A stretch of 64,000 nt of DNA from Diplonema papillatum (GCA_030068145.1 JAPJBO010000065.1:1-64000), one strand, 5' to 3'; numbered from the stretch's first letter, positions 1 through 11,315 are shown. A program made the numbers and translations. The notes: generated from the sequence alone by a model not told the origin.

Positions 1-604
1 GCAGATAATTGCTTGCGCACGCAGCCAGCAGAGCAACAACCAAAGCATCAGCCCCCAGCGCACCAACCCAGCACCGGGCAGAGTCAGCTTCAAAGTCAAT
101 ACACACTGAGGTAAACAAAGTCTACGCGATTTGCATCGCCGTGAAGTATCGGTGTGATGAACAGGTTTTCGACTTTTCGCGAGCCGGACACGCTCGTGAC
201 TACGCCTGCAGTCGCTCTCACGACCGGTTCCAATGCACAGATCCCAAAAGTTTTTTTTTTGGCAAAAGTTTTTTTTTTCCGGGGGTTCCCAAAAATTTAC
301 GCGCGCGCGGACATGGGCCAAAAAAAAAAAACCGCCTACCCTCAAGTAAAAAAAAAATATCAAAGCAACGTCTCCCTCTTTCCCGCGCCGTCTCCGGCTG
401 ACTGGTGAAAGGATGTTCGGGCCTGTTTGGCCTTGTTCCTGCCTGTTCGGCAGGAAGGAAGCGGGGCAGGTGCATACCCGGTGCCGCAAACGGGGCGCTC
501 CGGGGCGAAAATGTGGCAGGTCCGCAGCGACACCTGTTCGAGGTTCCCTCCTTGCCCAGCCGCAATTTCATTTTTTTTTTTACGCACCTCCACTCTCCAG
601 GCTC
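1..604. other. Intergenic, no gene seen
   Basis: I see no supportable gene. The stretch has long homopolymer runs (T at 248-281, A at 318-330 and 346-356, T at 570-581), and the short frames crossing them are interrupted or composed of lysine and phenylalanine runs. Confidence 0.6.
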
Positions 605-863
605 CAGTGCTCCCGCTAACCTCACTTTTAGTGAGGAAAGCCAAAATCCTGGGTTAGGATTTTTTTTTCCTCCCCCGCTAGTCTCGCGTTTGGTGCAGGC
701 TATTAGCTTCTGTTGCAGGGGGGCACCCAAGGGGGGCCCCCCGGCGAACGGTACTAACGGGAAAAAGGTGAGGAATTCCTCATGAGGAAATTCCTCACCC
801 TCTTTTTTGCAGCCTCTTTTTTCTTGAGGAATTCCTCGCACTTTTTCGTTAGCGGGAGCACTG
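605..863. mobile_element. Small element with 16-bp perfect terminal inverted repeats
   Basis: The left end CAGTGCTCCCGCTAAC (605-620) is repeated as its exact reverse complement at 848-863. The interior has nested inverted copies of GAGGAATTCCTC around 769-837. There is no coding capacity. A truncated copy of the right half lies at 10151-10258 in the opposite orientation. This looks like a MITE or foldback element; I could not identify a clear target-site duplication. Confidence 0.6.
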
Positions 864-1036
864 CGCACCTCCCAAGCGTGCCAAAAGGCTCCGCGCATGA
901 GGGCCTCCGGGGAGGCTCGGCGCTATCGCGCTGCACCACAAGAGACGACCCGCCGTGTCCGCATGCTCAGTTCGCAAGAGCCCCGTGCCCAACGAGAACC
1001 CTGCCGCTCTTCTTTTCCGCCACTCGGGCAGTGATC

Positions 1037-1464
1037 ATGGCAAACGTTGAACGTTTGAACGTTTGACAAACGTTTGCGTTTGCAAAATTCATGTCAAACG
1101 TGTATCAAACGTGAGTGAGGCGCTGGCTGCGCCTGCAGTGGGGATCCGAGTGTGGGGTCGGCTTGTGAACACTCGAGCCACAAGGGCAAGATCTTCATGC
1201 CCGGGGCCCCAGAAAGTGGGAGGGAACACTTGCTGAAGGCTAGTATCTCCCTGTATCTCCCTGTGCACGCCCAAGGAGAACCAGAAGGATGTCTTGTTCC
1301 CTTATTTTCGTCGTGTCCGCCTGCAGCCACGTGGACAAGTGCTATCAAGGGTCGTGTACTGTGTACAGACCCGGTCCATCGATTTGTAAACGTCACGTTT
1401 GCACGTTAGTCAAACGTTTGCGTTTGATAAATCTTGTCAAACGTACGTTTGCAAACGTTTGATA
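1037..1464. repeat. Foldback element with clustered CAAACGTTTG ends
   Basis: Two clusters of the palindrome CAAACGTTTG and its halves (1040-1110 and 1386-1464) are roughly inverted copies of each other and enclose about 275 bp of unrelated sequence. The arrangement suggests a foldback-type element. No gene is visible inside. Confidence 0.5.
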
Positions 1465-2990
1465 ACATCCCTGCACTCGGGGGGGGGGGTTTCTGGTTCT
1501 CTTTTGTACGGGGCTGGGGAAGGGGGGAGAAGGGCGATTTTTTCTTTTTCTGGCCACATGCATCGTTTTGAGAAAACTGAACCGCCCGAATAGAACCGCC
1601 TGGCTGGCCATGAACAGATGCTAAAACAACACCTCAGAGGGTTGGTTCCGGGAAAGCCACCCTTGGCTTGTATACACGACATCAACAAGAATAGTGCTTC
1701 TTTTTGCTTCCTCCCTATGTGGGTCATGGCGTTCGGCTCTCGATTCAACGATGACTCGCTTGCGTTTTAAATGAGAATGTGACTGCAGAGATCATTTACC
1801 CGATTCATGCTCTGTTTGAGATCGTGGGTCTGAAAACGAGCATCGCACGGCAAGCAAACACGCTTCCCGGACTGTCCTCAAGGCAACCCGCATGCATTGG
1901 ACGTCGAAAGAGGGTATAACCCACGAAGAAATGTACCAAAAAGCTCCGCGTCAATCATGATTCTTGGCGACACGCTCCTGCCCTCCAGTATCTCTGACAG
2001 GTGAGTGTTGTGCGTGCGTATGTGTCCACAGACGTTCCATGCCCACATTAATCATTATGATCGAACGGCATTTCTTCCACTCCCTCTCACGCCTTTCGCC
2101 GACGCCGGGAAACAAACGCACACACCCGGAAAAGAAATTACGTTTTTACCGCGAAAAGGCGAACTTCAACTCGGGAGTATGTAGACCCACAGAGAACAAG
2201 AATGTTCCGCCCTCCTCGGGCTTGGGGAACTATGTCTTTTCGGGCCAACTTTGAAAATAGCCCTTTGGGGGGGAAAATACTCTAGCACGAAGCATTTCCT
2301 TTGTTTTCCACCTCTCGCGATGTACGACTTCTGGGCGCTCGAGCCCCGCCCTCCTGCTCGAAGAATCAGTGGAGCAAATTGTAGACCGAATCAACGTCTT
2401 CCGTCCCCGGTGCGTGTCACAGTCTTTTGTCGATTTGGGATACAGACACACACGGTGCACTAGTCATTTTCTTTTTTTTTGGGAACAACCCCCCCGGAAT
2501 TTCAAGTAAACTTTAACTCTAAAAATGTTCTCTCTCTCAAGCGAACTATAACTCTAAACACTGACTAGTGCATTTTGTGAAGGCGTCCCTTTGTACGAGC
2601 TCTTTTCATTTTCCGGAAAAGTGGCCTGGTTAGCGCGCCAGCAAGAATGACTAGCACTAGTAAGAATGGCAAGTGGCGCCAGTCATAGCACTAGTAAGAT
2701 TTCTTACCAGTAAGATCACTAGTAAATGACTAGTGAATTGCCTTCGTGCACCGTGCATGTTTCACCCCCTCCCTTCCCACCGCCTTCGAGGGATAGGTCC
2801 AGTCGATTATGCGCGGTACACGTGGAGTCTAGCCTCGAGTATTTTTCCAGAAGCCTCGTGCGTAAGTCGACTGCAACGCGGCGAGCCACAACACAGTTGC
2901 TGCAGGTGGGAATATTTTTTGACCCGTCGCATTTCGGCGAAGTGCATCCCGCAGCTCGAACGAAACAGACTGCGGGAAGCAGCTCGGGGT
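1465..2990. other. Intergenic, short dispersed motifs only
   Basis: No gene is supported. Two copies of the dispersed motif AAGCGAACT(A/T)TAACTCTAAA, or a close variant, lie at about 2500-2522 and 2540-2560. The 2565-2735 interval is rich in ACTAGT palindromes and AGTAAGAATGACT repeats; a similar patch recurs at about 57760-57830. Confidence 0.45.
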
Positions 2991-3203
2991 TTTTTTACAT
3001 AAGCGCCAGCTTGAAAAGAAATGCTCGACGATGCTGCCCGACAAAGAACAGAAGGGATCCCAAGTGCTGTAACTACCGAACCACGTGTTGAACGGGCGTG
3101 AGGTCATGCGGGTCTACCCCCTACACGACAAATCACACAAACACAACAGGTCAAAGTCCTGAGTTAGAAACAACACACGGTGGTGTAAGCGAAGAACAAA
3201 ACG
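2991..3203 (-). mobile_element. Retroposon subfamily A, 5'-truncated copy
   Basis: On the minus strand the element ends with GGCGCTTATGTAAAAAA, seen here on the plus strand as a T run followed by ACATAAGCGCC. It matches six other copies in the window nearly base for base through the segments at GAAATGCTCGACGATGCTG and AGGTCATGCGGGTCTAC. The 5' end with TACTCGA is missing. The poly(A) tail, variable truncation and dispersal point to a SINE-like retroposon. I could not identify an internal Pol III promoter. Confidence 0.65.
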
Positions 3204-4050
3204 CCTTTGACAAAAGCACACGACAAACTTTCTAATGGGACCCAATTGACCACGGTCAACCGGAGACTTTGCAATCCCGGAGTCAAAAAAACACTAGTAG
3301 TATACGGTGTACTGCTATCCCCCCCTTCACTGTCCCACACCCCCGCCCATCTCATCGACACACACGGACACGGGAGACCAGCCTTCTCGCCGTTGTTCGA
3401 GTGTTGATGCATTCTCCACACTACATTCCAAACAGCATTCGTGACAGGGGATTAGCTACACTGTTACCAGATTCGGACCGCGGTCCGAATCTGGCCCTAC
3501 GGGCCGAGGACCAAAACAAAATACTAGTGGTACTTGCGGATGGCTGACGGAGCCATCCGGCCTGTCGGATGCCGTTGGCGAGGAATTCGTGGACAACGAT
3601 CCGCGCAAGCTGCACTATACAGCTCTTTTAGCGAGCTCGGCACACAACGCGACTGAGTGGCGCAAGTCCACAACGGACTTAAGATCCTACTGTGCTTCGT
3701 TTCCCTTTGCAGGCCCAAAACACGGGAAACTCCTTCAATAACGCCTGGAATCTGGCAGCGCCCAATGTGCAGCTAATACCCTGGTTCGTCTCCTTGTTCA
3801 AAAAGAAATGGTTTCTCTATCGTAGCTCTACACTGCAAAGAAGTCAGGGCAGGTGCGAGACGTGTGTCAAGCCAAAAACGAAGAAAAAAGTAAAACAGTC
3901 TAAAAGAAACGCTAGAAAGAAGCATGACAAGTGCACATCGCCGGTGCGCACAAACAAACCCCCGCTTCTTGGCATCGGACGGCAGGGATTGAAGAGAGCT
4001 GGACACGCCTGAGAGCGTATTTCCCAGTTGGGTTTCGGAAGGCGTAGACG
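3204..4050. other. Intergenic, with a perfect palindrome
   Basis: No gene is supported. It holds the 28-bp palindrome at 3467-3494 and a smaller hairpin (GGATGGCT...AGCCATCC, about 3539-3559). A GCGCACAAACAAA motif at about 3946 recurs elsewhere in the window. Confidence 0.5.
3467..3494. repeat. 28-bp perfect palindrome
   Basis: The half-site CCAGATTCGGACCG is followed immediately by its exact reverse complement, with no spacer. It lies in noncoding repeat-rich DNA. It could be the junction of an inverted duplication or a protein-binding site; nothing around it decides. Confidence 0.7.
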
Positions 4051-4360
4051 TTTTTTTTTTTTTTTTACATAAGCGCCAGCTTGAAAGTGATTGGACAGTC
4101 TGGATTGCCGGGGGGTGAAAGGAAATGCTCGACGATGCTGCCTGACAAAGAACAGAAGGGATCCCAAGTGCTGTAACTACCGAACCACGTGTTGAACGGA
4201 CGTGACCTACACGACATATCACACAAACACAACAGGTCAAAGTCCTGAGTGAGAGGTGTAAGCGAAGAACAAATCAGATTGTGTTTGTATTGTATTTTCC
4301 CCTCTACCTCTATATTTCCTCCCTTCCATTCGGAGTCGAAGCAGCTACGTCGAGTATTTT
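4051..4360 (-). mobile_element. Retroposon subfamily A, near full length
   Basis: This copy runs from a poly(T) run at 4051 (the poly(A) tail on the minus strand) to the conserved other end CGTCGAGTATTTT at 4348-4360. It has a small internal deletion that removes the AGGTCATGCGGGTC segment and carries about 30 bp of extra sequence near 4087-4120. It defines both ends of the family. Confidence 0.7.
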
Positions 4361-5443
4361 CAGCCACCACATACAACGCGCGAGCACCCGAGCGGGACCC
4401 CTCAAATCGTGATCGACTGCGGCCGGAAACCACGTCCAGGGGTTTGGGAGGGGGTCTTCCAGTTTCCCGTCCATTTTTTCTACTCTCGCGGTTGAGCCAG
4501 TCCACGCCCATTTCCTGGAAGTGCATCGAACTGCCTGCTGCTGTCTACCACAGTCTGTCCAGCTTATCGTGACTAATGCAGGCCATCGCTACAGATACTC
4601 TGCGTTCTCACCCTCAACTGCTGCTGTCTACCATAGTTTCTTCGCATTCTAATCCAAACTGTCGTAGGCGTATCACGAGCGATTCTTGTCTATCACCGCC
4701 GTGTCAGCCGGTGGGATGGACCGGCTCAGCGGTGAACGGTGACCAGACGGTCGTGCACTTCCGACAAGTGCCCCGGAACTGGGGGCATGCTTTTTCCCCG
4801 CGAGCTCGTGCTCTCTCATTGCGGAATGCCCAGTTGCGTTCAGCTGTTCCGTACAGCAGGCTCCTAGTTCTGCCGGAGGCACCTGGACTTATCATGCAGA
4901 CGCCGCGCACCTCTTCCCGTTTCACAACAAGGCTCTCGGAAGCAGTCATCCAGAAGGTGCTCGACGTAGTAGCCACCCCATCCCGCGCTTATTAGGCCGA
5001 GGGCGACCTGAAATCATATAGTCCTCGCTCACTGGCGTGTCGCGCGCTGTATGATTGGAGAAAAGGCAAAGCCAGCAAGCTGCCCGTCTTGCTGTTGCCA
5101 CGGGAACTCCAAGAAAAACAAGCGAACTATAACTCCAAAAGCTTGCACTCCCAAAAACAAGGTGGGAGGAGAGGGAGAGACCGCAAGCCGAATTGCTTTC
5201 TCTCGACGGTGGGTGCGGCGAATCTATCGTTCGGAATATTATGAGCCAAAGAAACAAGTTCCTTTTTCAAGCTAAATTGACAGATTGACAGATGCACACC
5301 TACCGAAAGCCACATTGGGACCATTTTGCATTTCTTGCGCAAGATGACCACCTGAGGTACAATGATGGAGCGAGTGTACTGTCCACTATCCCTGCAACAC
5401 CCACGGGGCATTGTCCTCGTGATCATGTGCTCACAGTGTGCGC
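4361..5443. other. Intergenic, remnants of a dispersed repeat
   Basis: No gene is supported. 4500-4660 contains the dispersed segment GCAGGCCATCGCTACAGATA together with CTGCTGCTGTCTACCA. Relatives lie at 6215-6310, 19760-19820, 20431-20475, 53860-53990, 54810-54860 and, in tandem, 57015-57235. Confidence 0.45.
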
Positions 5444-5645
5444 ACCAGTCTATCGGGTCCATCCCTATCCCTTGGATCTGCATAGAATTCCTTTGTGCTG
5501 TCGTACACCGGTCTATCAGGTCCAACCCTATCCCTTGGAGCTGCACAAAATTACTTAGTGCCGTTGTACCACGGTACACCAGTCGATCAGGCCCATCCCT
5601 ATCCCTTGGAGCTGCAGGTAATCACATAGTGCTGTCGTAGCACGG
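5444..5645 (+). repeat. Degenerate tandem repeat, about 65-bp unit, three copies
   Basis: Three consecutive units share ATCCCTATCCCTTGGA(G/T)CTGCA followed by TAGTGC(T/C)GT(C/T)GTA. Unit starts are near 5444, 5509 and 5579. Single diverged units occur near 53860 and, inverted, 57600-57740. The frames that cross it are not conserved between units. Confidence 0.6.
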
Positions 5646-5721
5646 CCTGCAGGATCAGGAAAGGACCGGCTTGGCTCCATCCTGGACCCTTATGCTTTAC
5701 CGGCGAATTCCTGCTGCACTC

Positions 5722-5880
5722 TGCGGGATAAGCCGGCAGCCGCTGCTTAACGGCTGATCCGTGTGGTCCGTGTGTTTAAAAGCTCCCAGTGCTTAACGGC
5801 TTTATGACGTGGGCGGCCCTGAGATAACCCCCCTCAGGTGACACCATTTTATCTTTAGCCATACTTCAACCCTCTCGTGT
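5722..5880. repeat. Dispersed repeat K, longer copy
   Basis: GGGATAAGCCGGCAGCCGCT through ATCTTTAGCCATACTTCAAC matches 26297-26393. The 26-kb copy lacks about 55 bp lying between two TGCTTAACGG direct repeats present here, as expected from a deletion between short repeats. Confidence 0.6.
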
Positions 5881-7314
5881 TAAGACCTTTTAACCAAGTC
5901 TTTGATCCCATTTGCTTCGACTCGACTCAAAGATTTGTGTACTCGCTGTCCGCGTTTTTTTGTCCAGTCGCAGAGAATATTATACACTGCTCAACTGGGA
6001 ACTACCAGCCAACCCGGCGACTTCAAGACCGGTCCTTTAAACCCTCAAAAAAACTCTTGAAAGAAACCCCGTGGTAAACGAGCCCCAGAATCTGCTTGAT
6101 TTTCCATTTTGACACGAGTGCTCCGTAGTTGAACCAGTCGAAAAAAGGGGGATGAAGTTGAAGCTGGTTTCCCAACCGGTATTGGGCCAGAACCGAGGTT
6201 CGAAGAACACAAGTTTGGGTTAGAATGCAAAAAGTCTGTGGCGATAATCTGCATCGCCGGACCGTGATAGACGGCGGCAAGCAATGCGATGCAGTTCCAG
6301 GGAAGGGGCGGACCGGCTTACTGCAGGATGCCGCGGCAACTCTTTGCCTGGCACCCTTTTTCCGACTTTGCAAAAGAACGAAGGTGGCGCCGCGGGGGAA
6401 GTGCTGCGACCCCTGGCGACACTCCCCCCTGCTACCATCAAACATGCGGGATTCGCCCCAGCTGGCTCGTGCACAACGCTTCAGCTGCCGCTCTTAGCGC
6501 TACTTGGTGGAACCTGACTGCCAAAGTCGGGTAACAACCGGGAACAGAGCCGAAACTTAGCACCTGCGAAAAACCGCAAAATAAAGCGAGTTTTTGTCGG
6601 GTCAAGAAAAGGAATCGAAAGAAGCGTACGAAGCGTACGAAGCTGTGCAAAGTGTGCGCAAGTGTGCGTATGTGTCAGTTAACCAGATGACAAAGATCAC
6701 CGACATCAACTGCTTATCCTCACCCATGTTCCAAGATTCAAATCCTGCTGGAAACAGAAAGAAAACAAAGAAGAACAAAGATTGTTATCAAAGTAACAAG
6801 CAGAGTTTTATATAGCACCGGTGTCGAACCGACTTGCAGAAACCAGACCATAACCTGACCCTAGTCAGGCGTTCGCAGACAAAAAGTCTTACCAGGGGAG
6901 GGTGCCTCGGGTGGTGCGTCGCCCCAGGTGCGACTAAGAAGGACCCAAAACAAACGAGCACGGCGCGCCGAAGATCTTCAGTTACCAGGAAGACTTTCCG
7001 CCACCCCACTACGGCACCCCAAAGGCCGAAAGCGACGAATTGAAACACGGGGGGGGTCACCCGGCAGACTGCTTACGAGAACGAAATTCACCCACGGAGA
7101 CATCAAAGAAAAGCTCCAAGGCCTCAAAGCTTCAAAAAGACCCTCTCCCCCCCCCCGGGATTTCAGAAGGTCATCCGTCGTTTGCGATTTCTCCCATACT
7201 TTCTCACACAAAGGTCGAGTTACTCAGATATTGGCCGAACCTGCTAAGGAGACCACTTGTACAAAGCGTCTCGTCTCGTACCGCAGGTAGGGGGGTTTTC
7301 CGTATGGCGAAACT
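5881..7314. other. Intergenic, no gene seen
   Basis: Short frames only. 6215-6310 carries the dispersed segment with GTGGCGATAATCTGCATCGC. A GGTTCGACACC box-B-like sequence on the minus strand at 6820-6830 has a good T-arm but no convincing rest of a tRNA. Confidence 0.5.
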
Positions 7315-7562
7315 TTTTTACATAAGCGCCAACTTGGAAAGAAATGCTCGACGATGCTGCCTGTAACTACCGAACAACGTGTTCATCGGACGCGGGTCTA
7401 CCCCCTACACGACAAATCACACAAACACAACAGGTCAAAGTCCTGAGTGAGAAACCAACACACGGTGGTTTAAGCGAAGAACAAATCAGATTGTGTTTGT
7501 TCTGTATTTGCCCCTTTTCCTCCCTTCCATGCGGAGTCAAAGCAGCTGCGCCGAGTATTTTT
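7315..7562 (-). mobile_element. Retroposon subfamily A copy
   Basis: Both ends are present: ACATAAGCGCC next to a T run, and GCGCCGAGTATTTT. About 30 bp (the AAAGAACAGAAGGGATCC part) and the AGGTCATG segment are missing internally. Confidence 0.65.
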
Positions 7563-8306
7563 CCCCGCCAAAAAAAAAAAAGAGCGCTAACCCAAACAAC
7601 TTCCGCCGGTAGAGAAACCTTGCCTAAAGAAATCAACTGCCTTCGGGTAGGCTAGTTGTCGTCGGGGGAAAAAAAACAAAGATTTCCAGAAAAACGGGGC
7701 TGGTCTCTTCTCGAAAAGGGTTTGCGTGTGGGGGTCGAGGAGCAGGCCGGGCGATGCCCGAAGCTGGGCGGAGAGTTGAGGCAGCGTCGGGGGCGAGGGC
7801 CGATGGCAGAAGCAGGAAGGGTAATCCCACCGACAGGTTGCATGAACCACACCTGCAAGAGCATCCACCAGACGTTGCGTGATAGATTTTTCTGTGTTGC
7901 CAAAATGCAAAACCCCTTTTTTCGCCCGCTTTTTTGACCTTGCTGGGCGGGCAAGACCCCTGCTCGTACGAAATAACAAAAGACACCCGGAGACTTCAAA
8001 CCCCCCGGCGGATCACGTAACGTTCTGTCTACAAAGGAGAACCGGTTGGAATTATTGGTATGTGCTCTGTTTCTGCTACATGACGTAAACTCATGGAAAT
8101 GGCGCGTTTTCAGCAAGAAACCCATACTCAGGAGCATGGTCTCTTCCTTGAGAGGTCACCAACTAATCCTACCGACCAAAACGGTGGAATATTGCTCCGG
8201 GGACTGACAAGGCAAAAAGACAAAAGTCAAGTGTTCGCGGCGTTTTGAAAACCCCCGCTTTGGCTGAACACGCTCCCACATTCAACCTTCAGCACCTTTG
8301 CGTCTG
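7563..8306. other. Intergenic, no gene seen
   Basis: No gene is supported. The part near 7604-7670 (GGTAGGCTAGTTGTCGTCGG) resembles pieces at 14610-14690, 18335-18420 and 32440-32520, so it belongs to another diverged dispersed repeat. Confidence 0.45.
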
Positions 8307-8586
8307 TTTTTCTTACATAAGCGCCAGCTTGGAAGGAAATGCTCGACAATAGCTGCCAGACAACGAACCGAAGGGATCCCAAGTGCTGTAACTACCGAAC
8401 TACGTGTTGAACGGACGTGAGGTCATGCGGGTACCCCAAAACGACAAATCACACAAACATAATAGGTCAAAAGTCCTGAGTGTGAAAACAACACACGGTG
8501 GTGTAAGCGAAGAACAAATCAGATTGTGGTTGTATTGTATTTTCCCCTCTACATTCGGAGTCAACGCAGCTACGTCGAGTATTTTT
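8307..8586 (-). mobile_element. Retroposon subfamily A, full-length copy
   Basis: It runs from TCTTACATAAGCGCC to CTACGTCGAGTATTTTT. All internal segments of the family are present, with point differences from the other copies. The tail is short and interrupted (TTTTTCTT). Confidence 0.7.
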
Positions 8587-9630
8587 CCGGGCCGTCTATT
8601 TTAAGTCCGAGACAGGCCCGAAAGGGTTGCAAACCTGTGGTAGCTGAAGGTTTTCGTGATCACGTGCAAATTACACGGTGGCGCGCACTGCATAATATTA
8701 TGTAATCCGAAAAATAGTGTAGCCAACATAAGGTTTCGACACCAGAGTAGTATTCCTGTTCTCGTGACACCAACGCCTGGCATCAAACAGCCGGGAATGG
8801 TTGCGCATGAGTCACGAGAGCTGTCTTTCCACGCATGCAAGCAACAAGACAACGGAACACTGAAATAGAAACTGTCCAAGAGGAACCCCCATGGCAGAGA
8901 GAGCAACCCTCCCCCAGAGAACGAGTGTAAAAGAACGGAGGTGGTACACACTACCTAACCGACAGAGACCACCGCAAACTTTCCTGCCTCCTCTATTCGT
9001 ATTTCCCATAACCAGAACCAATTGCAACGCTCCCCCCTCCAGCATTCCCGCGAATAAGACTTGTTGCTAGCATCAAGTCATCGAACATACATGAAAGGAA
9101 AAATTCTGCCTGAACACGAAACTAAAATTTTCTCCCCAAAGATACCCAGGTGCAGGCTTCGGATGAGACCGAATCGACACACCATACCTGCCCTGGATGG
9201 AGACGAGTCTCGGGTGCACAGAACTCGGGTGCACAGAAGAGCCCCTGAGATTCCGCAGGTGTATTTAAAAAGCCAGAGGTGTGCAGAGGATGAGCTGGCA
9301 CCGTTGGGGGGAGGAGCACTATTACGACCCCTCAAATGTATCTTGGGCAAAACCGCCAATACATTCCAGAAACCCCTGCGCAGTGGTTTCCCAGAGCTAA
9401 ACTGCCAATCGAACATGTAATTGTAGCTGTAGGCTGTTCAGTTGCCAAAAAGAAGAGCCCGTGGCATATCACGAGCACCCCCAGCCCAAACTAGTTCACC
9501 AATTGTGCTCATTGATAGGGTTCGATATCATTCACTGCTTCTAACTTACCACGTGTCGCGAGGCTATTTCTCTTCGCTGCCTCAGTAGTTGTTATTGGGC
9601 AGTTTGCGTACCTGCTGCCATCCTTAGATG
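8587..9630. other. Intergenic, no gene seen
   Basis: No supportable gene. 9061-9135 is a diverged relative of repeat F (GCATCAAGTCATCGAAC, then CTGCCTGAACACGAAACTAA). Confidence 0.45.
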
Positions 9631-9808
9631 CACGGTGAGGTCCAGCGTCAGAAGCTGGAGTTAAAGAGGGTGTGCCCGAGTCACACCCGAAAAGCGGGTG
9701 TGCCACAACCAAAACGCGCGTAAAAAAATCCACACCCGAAACGCGGGTGAGACACCCGCTTTTAAACTCCAGCTTTAACTCCAGCTTCTGAGGCTGGACT
9801 TCGCCGTG
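9631..9808. mobile_element. Inverted-repeat element E, copy 1
   Basis: The left end CACGGTGAGGTCCAGCGTCA is followed by GAAGCTGGAGTTAAAG. The right end is its inverse, ending in CCGTG. The interior is made of GGGTGTG and CACACCC motifs and a second nested CTCCAGCTT copy. Other copies are at 26453-26619 (with flanking TA), 44557-44668 (half) and 60838-61310. There is no coding capacity. Confidence 0.6.
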
Positions 9809-9889
9809 TGTGGTAGCCGTTTCTCAGGCACCTTCTCCAGAATCGGGGTTCAGTCCTTACTCACCTGGTGTTTGTACTCCCTTACTTTC

Positions 9890-9990
9890 ATTCCCTTTTT
9901 CTTCGAAGAAGACTTGATGCTGGTACCAAGCATGCATGAAAGGCAGTGTTCTGCCGAAGCATTACACTAAGATTCCCCCCTAGAACCCTC
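9890..9990 (+). repeat. Dispersed repeat F
   Basis: CTTCGAAGAAGACTTGATGC, then CATGCATGAAAGGCAGTGTT and CTAAGATTCCCCCC, recurs at 18165-18300, 44780-44860, 48598-48660 and, more diverged, 9061-9135. In the 18-kb copy it runs directly into the AAGCGAACTTT motif, which suggests that the motif is the right end of F. Confidence 0.55.
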
Positions 9991-10150
9991 ACCCTCTTGC
10001 GTTGTCAGTCACGCGTAGAACACTGACTACAAAAAGAAAACACGGCAGGGAAACTAGCAAACGACGCATTCAAAAGAGGACTACCGACAGGCGTTCGTCG
10101 CCAGCAACACAAAAAACCCCACCTTCTTCTTCTTGGAGCACGAACCAGTC

Positions 10151-10258
10151 CAGTGCTCCAGCTAACGAAAAAGTGCGAGGAATTCCTCAAAAAAAAGAGG
10201 CTCGGAAAAAGAGGGTGAGGAATTCCTCGTGGGGAATTCCTCACCTTTTTCCCGTTGG
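10151..10258. mobile_element. Truncated copy of the 605-863 element
   Basis: It is inverted relative to the first copy. It begins CAGTGCTCCAGCTAAC and ends GAATTCCTCACCTTTTTCCC. It abuts, and probably interrupts, the 3' end of the RNase H-like frame on the minus strand: that frame enters the element after a leucine-histidine-aspartate stretch. Confidence 0.55.
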
Positions 10259-10965
10259 TGGTATCGTGTAGCCAAAGCACTGCATCACGGTCTACTCTCT
10301 GCTGGGCATGGTGGGCTGGCGGGTAGAAGTCGGGGGCTGCCACAGGGGCTGGAGCCGAGAAAGAGAGTCGAGGCTCAGAAGCAGCCCCGGATCTCTTGAC
10401 AGATTCTCTATAATGTAAGAGTGCTCGCACCTTGTCGCCGGCCTTCTTCGCCGTCTGCTCTCGTGCGGCTGCCTCATACGCGCGCATCACGTCTTCGAAG
10501 GCCTGCTGGTTCGACATCTGCGGCCTCTTATTGAGGCCGGCCATGTTTCCGCCTCCAAGAGATGTCAGGACGTTGACGTGCATCTCGAGTGCCGGATGCA
10601 CTGGCTTCTGTACAATCTTTGCCAGGCGTCGCATCGCGCTTTTCATCGCGTATGACTTCGCGGTCACCGAGTCGCGATATTCCGCCGCCGCTCGTCTTTG
10701 AACTTCGTCCATCGCGCGGTTCGACAGAGCGTCGGCGTCTACGTTCTGCTCGCGTGGCACGCGCTCTAACTTTACGAAGACGCCATTCTGCCGCAGTTCC
10801 GCTTCCTCCGCCTGCGCTCTCGTCTTGTACGGGCGTAACGCTTCGGAACAGCGCGCGTTCCCTGTCATTTCGCTCAGCCCCTGCAGTCGGTGCAGTGCCA
10901 CTAGGGCCGTGTACTCTGCGATGTTGTTCGTCGCTCGCTCCTAGATCGGCGCAGATTCTTCTTGC
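10259..10965 (-). pseudogene. RNase H-like (RVT_3 type) fragment, broken
   Basis: Read from about 10965 downward, the frame has ATNNIAEYTALVALHRLQGL, the helix with the second catalytic glutamate of RNase HI, and about 40 residues later the conserved closing block KLERVPREQNVDADALSNRA, with the fourth acidic residue. RNase H removes the RNA strand of RNA-DNA hybrids, as a cell enzyme or as a retroelement domain. The segment that should carry the third acidic residue (the GDS strand) is absent, and the N-terminal first strand is also missing, so an active enzyme is unlikely. A C-terminal extension of about 130 residues follows and runs into a small inserted element near 10258. Upstream is a dispersed repeat containing GTGGTACTCATTTGCTTGCA, also found near 58465. 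The source could be a retroelement or a host RNase H; I cannot tell. Confidence 0.55.
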
Positions 10966-11097
10966 TGCGTTAGTGGGAGTCTTTTGCAAGCAAATGAGTA
11001 CCACACTATGCTAGCTTTTCGCTACGTGACTCCAGAAGGGTCACTTTTTCCGCCCTTCGTCGTGGTGCAACCCTTGTCGGTTGCAACTGTTCTTGGA

Positions 11098-11264
11098 AGT
11101 ACACGACAAATCACACAAATACAGCAGGTCAAAGTCCTGAGTGAGAAAACAACGCACAGTGGTGTAAGCGAAAAACAATTCAGATTGTGTTTGTATTGTA
11201 TTTTGCCCCTCTACCTCTGTATTCCCTGGAGCCAAAGCAGCTGAGCTACGTCGAGTATTTTTTT
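11098..11264 (-). mobile_element. Retroposon subfamily A, tail-less copy
   Basis: It contains the family from ACACGACAAATCACACAAA to CTACGTCGAGTATTTTT and lacks the poly(A)-proximal half. It lies 50 bp from a subfamily B copy in the opposite orientation. Confidence 0.6.
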
Positions 11265-11315
11265 CGGAGAACAGTTGCCCTGAGGGGAACTTTTCAGAAA
11301 CATCGGTTGCGCCCG

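Noticed and set aside
6806-6885. tRNA-like sequence on the minus strand with a good T-arm
   Set aside because: The anticodon and acceptor stems cannot be formed.
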